Source: Gemmatimonadota bacterium (GTDB lineage: Bacteria > Gemmatimonadota > Gemmatimonadetes > Longimicrobiales > UBA6960). From it: 18,392 nucleotides of DNA. Of the stretch, positions 14,218-18,392 are shown piece by piece. The position numbers and the translations under genes are program-made. A model generated the notes under the pieces. The model saw nothing but the letters and a program-made list of their open reading frames with translations. It was not told the DNA's origin and did not search any database. Position 1 is the stretch's first letter. Each line of letters starts with the position of its first letter. The stretch covers positions 1 through 18,392 of the forward strand of contig JADFLD010000004.1 of the NCBI GenBank assembly GCA_022564535.1. The letters are read 5' to 3'.

Positions 14218-15876
14218 CTAGCGGTCGCGGCCCTCGGGTATCAACACGCCGACCCTCGACCTGAACACATTCATCGAGTCGAGGAGCTCGGCGTACCGAT
14301 CGGGATTCAGATCGGCCAGATCGGTGGTCTCACCAGGGTCCACGCTGAGGTCGTACAGGCGGAAGGAGTCGTCGCCCTCGTACTGGGCAGACGTGACCAG
14401 CTTCCAGTCCCCGATCCGCAGGAACGCGTGCCTCCCGTGCGCCAGAGCGAGGACCTCGGAGCTGTCATGCACCCGGTCGGTGTCACCTGCCAGGAGCGGA
14501 AGCAGACTCGTACCCGTCATCGGACGGGTTTTCGACGTTCCGCGACGCCCCGGATAACTCGCTCCGGCGAGCTCGAGGAACGTCGGCGCGAGGTCCATCA
14601 CCCCCACATACGCCCGCTCGATGGACCCTGTGTCGGGTATGCCCAGTCCCGCCACGATCATGGGAGCCACGATTCCACCCTCCGCGGCATAGCCCTTGTG
14701 CTCCAGGAAGGGCGCGGAACCGGCCTCCGCCCACTGCGGGCCATAGGAAACGTGCGACGCCGCTGTGCCCATCTTCTCGTAGGAATTGTCGTAGTTGCGC
14801 CGGAGCCACTCCCTGTATCCACCTACGTTGTAGAAGTCCTCGGCGGCGGCTCCGTTGTCGGACATGAAGACGACGAGCGTGTTCTCGAGGAGACCCGCAT
14901 CTTCGAGGAAGCCCAGGAGTCGGCCTACGTGGAAGTCCAGGTTGTCGACCATCGCGGAGTAGAGCTCCATCTTCCGCGATTCTCTACGCTGGTCCTCGGC
15001 GCTCAGATCATCCCACGGCGTGATCCAGTCGAGGCGAGGCGACAATCGCCGATCCTCTGAGATCATCCCGGTGCCCTGTAGAGACTCGAAGCGCATCTCC
15101 CGGAGTCGATCGTACCCCATGTCGTAGCGACCCCGGTAGCGATCTCTGTAATCCTCTGGTGCCTGGAGCGGCCAATGGGGTGACGTGTACGCGGCGAACG
15201 CGAAAAACGGTTGTCCGTCGGCGCGGCCCTCCTCGATGAAGCCAATGAGTCGATCGGTATAGAGCTCGGTCGAATAGCTCCCCTTCGGCCACGCACTGTA
15301 TTCGCCATCTTCCCAATACGTGGACACACTGTCCCGGGCCGAGTACGCGATGTCGCTGAATTGGTCGCTCGCACCCTGCAGCAGATTGAAGGAGCGTTCG
15401 AAGCCGGCAGCCGTAGGACTGTTCTCAGGTTCGGTTCCAAGATGCCACTTTCCGACCGAGTACGTGTGGTACCCGACGTCTTGGAGCAGCTGAGGAAACG
15501 GTACGATGCGGTCCGACAAATGGCCTTCGTAGCCGGGTTGCCCAGCAAGAGGCCCGCCCCCCTGGACTCCCATGCCCGCGACGTGATTGTCGTTGCCGCT
15601 GAGGAGTATCGCTCGGGTGGGAGCACAGACAGGCGCCGTGTGGAACTGAGCGAAGCGAACGCCGCGGGCAGCCAACGCGTCGATATTCGGCGTCGAGATG
15701 TCGCCGCCATAGGAACCGAGGTCCGCGTAGCCCAGGTCGTCCGCCACGAGCAGAAGAATGTTTGGGCGGGAATTCGAGCCACCCATCTCAGGGTGAGGAG
15801 CACCGCAGGCGGTGAGGATGCACAGCCCCGCCACAAGGAGTCCGCCAGCCTTGGGGCAGGCCACGGGATCGTTCAT
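14218..15876 (-). CDS. Lipoprotein sulfatase (Cys-type, formylglycine-dependent)
   Basis: Numbered from ATG 15876 the protein has 552 residues; a TTG three bases earlier is less likely. The signal peptide ends in a good lipobox (LTAC, lipid-bearing C24). The sulfatase domain shows ADD (45-47, metal), the signature CAPTR with C84, the residue to be oxidised to formylglycine, and R88. It also has GKWHLG (K143, H145), SPHWPL (H234), MSDNG (D340, N341) and HKGY (K394). These are the residues of arylsulfatases such as Pseudomonas AtsA, which hydrolyse sulfate esters with a calcium ion. The C-terminal part has the usual WKLV and YDL..DPGE..DL pattern. The ATG overlaps the upstream TGA (TGATG), so translation is probably coupled to the channel gene. 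No formylglycine-generating enzyme is in the window. The sulfated substrate is unknown. Confidence 0.93.
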   Translation of the reverse strand: MNDPVACPKAGGLLVAGLCILTACGAPHPEMGGSNSRPNILLLVADDLGYADLGSYGGDISTPNIDALAARGVRFAQFHTAPVCAPTRAILLSGNDNHVAGMGVQGGGPLAGQPGYEGHLSDRIVPFPQLLQDVGYHTYSVGKWHLGTEPENSPTAAGFERSFNLLQGASDQFSDIAYSARDSVSTYWEDGEYSAWPKGSYSTELYTDRLIGFIEEGRADGQPFFAFAAYTSPHWPLQAPEDYRDRYRGRYDMGYDRLREMRFESLQGTGMISEDRRLSPRLDWITPWDDLSAEDQRRESRKMELYSAMVDNLDFHVGRLLGFLEDAGLLENTLVVFMSDNGAAAEDFYNVGGYREWLRRNYDNSYEKMGTAASHVSYGPQWAEAGSAPFLEHKGYAAEGGIVAPMIVAGLGIPDTGSIERAYVGVMDLAPTFLELAGASYPGRRGTSKTRPMTGTSLLPLLAGDTDRVHDSSEVLALAHGRHAFLRIGDWKLVTSAQYEGDDSFRLYDLSVDPGETTDLADLNPDRYAELLDSMNVFRSRVGVLIPEGRDR

Positions 15877-15878
15877 CA
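15874..15878 (-). other. TGATG stop-start overlap (channel gene to sulfatase gene)
   Basis: On the minus strand TGA (15878-15876) ends the channel gene and ATG (15876-15874) opens the sulfatase gene, sharing one base. No Shine-Dalgarno sequence lies at normal distance from this ATG, so coupled re-initiation is the likely way it is translated. Confidence 0.7.
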
Positions 15879-17429
15879 AACGTCGTCGCTCGTAGTCTCC
15901 GGGGACGCGGTATCGCGCCTAGGCACCAGCCGTAACTCCAATGGGCCCGCGAGATGGTTGAGGGCCGGGGCCAGCTCCGCCTGGGCGTCGCTGAACTCGC
16001 TCAGCCTTTCCGCGAACTCCGATATGGAGGCCGAAAGGACCTGCATGGCCTCCTCCGCACCGGCCTGGGACTGCACGCCGGCGAGAAGGCGCTCCGACGC
16101 GGACGCGACCTGGCTGGAACTCGAAGCGAGCTCGGCCCCCAGGCTCTGGTTGGCTTCCTCCATCGACGTCACGCGATCCCCGAGACCGGTCATGCCACGT
16201 GCGAGCGTCTCCGAGACACCCTTGAGGTTGTCCCCAAGGCCTTCGACGGTGTCGGTCACCGAGCCGATCGAGGCGGCCAAGCCACTGCTCATGCGAGCGG
16301 ACGCTTGGTCGAGGCCGTCCAGACCGGACCGCACCGCTCGAGTGAATTGCTCCATCTGCTCTGAAAGCCGACCGAGATGCGCACGCATCATCCCGTCGAA
16401 GTCCTCACTCGGAGCAGCGTGCGAGGGAACCGACGCGGACGTGGCGTTGGCGAGGATCATCAGGCCCAACTCGTCCAGTCCGGTGAGCATCCGCTCCTCT
16501 CGATCCTGGACGCCGGAGCTCGCCATGGTCGCGATCAGACCAGCCAGAAGACCCAGAAGGGTAGTGTCGAACGCGAAGGACAGGCCGCCGGCGACCTCTC
16601 CCAGCTTGGCCGTCACCGTCTCGATTTCTTCGATGCTGACGCCGGCCGTGAGGAAGTCGGAGAAGCCCCCGACAGCGAGGCTGATGCCGAGGACGGTACC
16701 GATGAAGCCCAGGATCGGCATAGCCCATATGAACAGCTTAACGGTCCGATACGACGATGCAGCCGTGTCTGCATCCAGGTCTGACTGATGCCGCAAGAGC
16801 TCGTGCGCCCGCTGGGCGTCCACCAGATTCAGTTGACTCATGAGCCATACAAGCCGTCGCCCCACCGGGCGCGCCAAGACTCCCCTGTCCCAGGCGCGTA
16901 GCCTCTGGAGCGTGACGCCGGTGGGCTCTTGCCGGACGAGCAGCGGAAGCTGTGCGACCTCGGGGCGAGCGAGGTCACGTTTGTTCGTGCGACCGACCCA
17001 ATACTTCAACATCAGGTCGGTGAGCGTCCAAATGAGCGCGAACGCGATGAGTCCGGGTACCACGCTCATCCCCCACCCACCGTCAGGACGGAATAGCCGA
17101 TACAGATAGGTGTCCACCGGTACGACGATGCCGAAGAGCTGCTGCATCAGGATCGTCAGAATGAGCGCGACCACGCCCGGAATCGCCGCCGCCCGGCTGG
17201 CCCCTCGCGCTCCGCGACGTTGGGCGGACGCCGAAGGCCTCGCCGCCCCTGCCGTGGGTGGTTGACCTGCCGGCGGGGTAGGCGCTTGAGGGCCGTGCGG
17301 CTGCGCCTGCGTCACCATCGCCTCCTTATCCGGGGCGGATGGCACCTCCGTCGTGAGGTCAGCGCCACAGGACTTGCATGTAGCCTGTTGAGGGTCGGCG
17401 GCGGTGCCACATTTTGGACATTGCCCCAT
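15876..17429 (-). CDS. MotA/TolQ/ExbB-type proton channel protein with zinc ribbon and long helical tail
   Basis: The 517-residue protein starts with a zinc ribbon (C4, C7, C18, C21) and a Pro/Ala/Gln-rich linker (about 30-80). Membrane segments lie near 83-103, 121-143, 231-253 and 280-303. The last two, with IGTVLGISLAVGG and GLSFAFDTTLLGLLAGL, match the MotA/TolQ/ExbB channel domain, which forms a pentamer around two ExbD-type subunits and turns proton flow into movement. Residues 345-495 are predicted to be long amphipathic helices rich in Ala, Ser, Gln and Glu, resembling a chemoreceptor or ZorA-like tail; the rest is polar. GGAGG lies 6 bases before the ATG, the best ribosome binding site of the operon. 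The ExbD-like gene ends 52 bases upstream. The channel assignment is firm at family level; what it drives is unknown. Relatives include Tol-Pal, TonB, Agl and Zorya systems. Confidence 0.82.
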   Translation of the reverse strand: MGQCPKCGTAADPQQATCKSCGADLTTEVPSAPDKEAMVTQAQPHGPQAPTPPAGQPPTAGAARPSASAQRRGARGASRAAAIPGVVALILTILMQQLFGIVVPVDTYLYRLFRPDGGWGMSVVPGLIAFALIWTLTDLMLKYWVGRTNKRDLARPEVAQLPLLVRQEPTGVTLQRLRAWDRGVLARPVGRRLVWLMSQLNLVDAQRAHELLRHQSDLDADTAASSYRTVKLFIWAMPILGFIGTVLGISLAVGGFSDFLTAGVSIEEIETVTAKLGEVAGGLSFAFDTTLLGLLAGLIATMASSGVQDREERMLTGLDELGLMILANATSASVPSHAAPSEDFDGMMRAHLGRLSEQMEQFTRAVRSGLDGLDQASARMSSGLAASIGSVTDTVEGLGDNLKGVSETLARGMTGLGDRVTSMEEANQSLGAELASSSSQVASASERLLAGVQSQAGAEEAMQVLSASISEFAERLSEFSDAQAELAPALNHLAGPLELRLVPRRDTASPETTSDDV

Positions 17430-17435
17430 GAAGGG

Positions 17436-17440
17436 CCTCC
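17436..17440 (-). promoter_or_regulatory. Strong ribosome binding site of the channel gene
   Basis: On the minus strand GGAGG lies 6 bases before ATG 17429, which confirms that the zinc ribbon is part of the protein. Its strength, against none seen before the flanking genes, suggests the channel protein is made in excess of its partners. Confidence 0.75.
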
Positions 17441-17481
17441 ACGGATACGTGTTGCGGGATCATGCGAGTCCGACCCGAGCG

Positions 17482-18180
17482 TCATCTCTCGGGCTTGGAC
17501 AGGATGCTTGTGGAATTCAGCAAGACGTCGGCGCCGCCCTGCGAAAGTGTGTGAGTCAAGGGGAAATCCACATCGACCGGATCGAACCCCGTCGCGAATC
17601 CCCTCACGATAGCCAACTCTCTCGCTTTGCGGAAAACCTCAATGCTCGGGCCGTCCACCGCAAACGACAGCCAGACGTCCTCAGGATTCAGCGCACTCAA
17701 ACGCGTGACGTAGCGCGACGCCTCGTCAAGCTGGTGGATGCTGTCTCCGACGACGCCCGTACGTTCCTCGATCAGCAGGTCGAGCGTACCCAACGGGTCC
17801 CCGAACGCCGTCACCCGATCTGCGTACGTCAACGAGTAGCGGAAGTGCTGATCGGTGGGCGCCCTCTCGTTGGATTGGGCGGCGAACCTCTCGGCCTCGT
17901 CGTATTCGACGATATCGAAGCCGCTCAGAAGCACGTCGAGTGGGGCTCTGGCGTCGAGGATCCGGATGGTGCCGTGATGGCAGAGGACGACGACCCGTTC
18001 GCTCCCCAAAGGCAAGGCTCGCGCGATCGGAACCTTGGCCTCATACGTCGTCCCCCCAAGCTCCAGGACCGTGTACATGACCAGGAACAACATGACGCCG
18101 ACGAGACACGAGAGGATGTCCATCAACGAGTCGAGGTCCAGAATTCCTGGTTTTTCTCTCGGTCGCGGTTTCCGATACAT
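17482..18180 (-). CDS. ExbD/TolR-like single-pass membrane protein
   Basis: This is a 232-residue protein with a short basic N-terminus, one membrane segment (about 22-41), and a periplasmic domain of about 190 residues. The segment LDLDSLMDILSCLVGVMLFL places D21 at the start of the membrane helix, where ExbD and TolR have their proton-carrying Asp. The periplasmic domain begins with a strand ERVVVLCHHGTIRILD (61-76) and later has VWLSFAVDG (169-177) followed by a helix. No OmpA-like peptidoglycan-binding motif is visible, and the length exceeds that of ExbD (about 140 residues). Its start is 9 bases after the stop of the next gene and no Shine-Dalgarno sequence is evident, so it depends on upstream translation. 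Pairing with the channel protein downstream supports a stator or proton-relay role. The function is inferred from topology, the Asp and the neighbour, not from a clear domain match. Confidence 0.6.
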   Translation of the reverse strand: MYRKPRPREKPGILDLDSLMDILSCLVGVMLFLVMYTVLELGGTTYEAKVPIARALPLGSERVVVLCHHGTIRILDARAPLDVLLSGFDIVEYDEAERFAAQSNERAPTDQHFRYSLTYADRVTAFGDPLGTLDLLIEERTGVVGDSIHQLDEASRYVTRLSALNPEDVWLSFAVDGPSIEVFRKARELAIVRGFATGFDPVDVDFPLTHTLSQGGADVLLNSTSILSKPER

Positions 18181-18189
18181 GGGCGAGCG

Positions 18190-18392
18190 CTACCGCACCT
18201 GGATGCGGCGCAGATTCTGATCGATGGGTTCCGGCACGATGTCGATGCCGAGGAGCTCCAGATAGCCACGGATCTCCGGGAGCGTCCTGAAGCCAGAAGG
18301 ACGCACCAGCAGAATGACGTACCGACTCCGATCGAGAGAGACCGACGCGAGGGCAGACCCGAGAGGGGTCCCGGCCACCTGGCGGAACATGT
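18190..18392 (-). CDS. C-terminal end of a probable second ExbD-like subunit (5' end outside window)
   Basis: Only the last 66-67 codons are seen, ending in TAG (18192-18190). The frame is open to the window edge, so the ATG at 18390 is probably internal. The piece RYVILLVRPSGF then a helix and GIDIVPEP has the same strand, Gly turn, helix, strand order as residues 168-205 of the neighbouring ExbD-like protein. It may therefore be a paralogue whose membrane segment lies outside the window. It is separated by 9 bases from the next gene. Without the N-terminus the assignment stays tentative; an unrelated periplasmic domain is possible. Confidence 0.45.
   Translation of the reverse strand, partial: MFRQVAGTPLGSALASVSLDRSRYVILLVRPSGFRTLPEIRGYLELLGIDIVPEPIDQNLRRIQVR

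Noticed and set aside
15211..16788. Open frame of 525 codons on the plus strand, across the sulfatase and channel genes
   Set aside because: It runs antisense over two well-supported genes, is rich in Arg, Ser and Pro, and shows no domain. GC-rich codon use leaves such frames open.
15876..18392. Calling the ExbB/ExbD-like genes a Zorya defence system
   Set aside because: ZorB carries an OmpA-like peptidoglycan-binding domain, not visible here, and no ZorC, ZorD or ZorE gene is in the window. Only the tail of the channel protein is similar in shape.
1..18392. CRISPR arrays, tRNA or rRNA genes, insertion sequences
   Set aside because: No regularly spaced direct repeats, no cloverleaf-like or rRNA-like stretches and no transposase motifs were seen on either strand by eye. 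A covariance-model search was not possible.

Overview
The window is GC-rich bacterial DNA packed almost completely with genes; no gene-free stretch exceeds about 230 bases. No rRNA, tRNA, CRISPR array, phage gene or insertion sequence was seen. The many exported metallo-hydrolases, the GC-rich codon use and the signal peptides that nearly all end in Ala followed by Gln recall Gemmatimonadota (or a related phylum). That assignment is inference, because there is no phylogenetic marker gene here.

Left part (1-3396, + strand): the 3' end of a dihydrodipicolinate-synthase/N-acetylneuraminate-lyase family aldolase, a fold-type I PLP aminotransferase, a small TPR protein, and a multi-pass membrane protein with an N-terminal zinc ribbon (DUF3667-like). 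The first three probably form one cytoplasmic transcription unit for an amino-acid or keto-acid pathway whose substrate cannot be read from the sequence.

Middle part (3411-11937): an island of exported hydrolases in alternating orientation. It holds an M20D amidohydrolase (-), an M14 zinc carboxypeptidase with an acidic insertion (+), an alpha/beta-hydrolase esterase with a C-terminal PDZ domain (-), a serine beta-lactamase/DD-peptidase-fold hydrolase (-), and an AbgB-like M20 amidohydrolase (+). Their likely joint role is breakdown of peptides, N-acyl amino acids and cell-wall or ester-linked material outside the cytoplasm.

Right part (11955-18392, - strand): a tightly packed run of six genes read from right to left. 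The order is a partial ExbD-like C-terminus, a complete ExbD/TolR-like single-pass protein, a MotA/TolQ/ExbB-type channel protein with a zinc ribbon and a long helical tail, a lipoprotein sulfatase, a Kelch-propeller protein, and an M19 membrane dipeptidase. Two junctions overlap (TGATG and ATGA), which implies translational coupling. A proton-driven inner-membrane motor module joined to envelope hydrolases is the best candidate here for an undescribed system.

All six predicted signal-peptidase-I substrates in the window have Gln as the likely first mature residue. This resembles the Q-rule described for Bacteroidetes.
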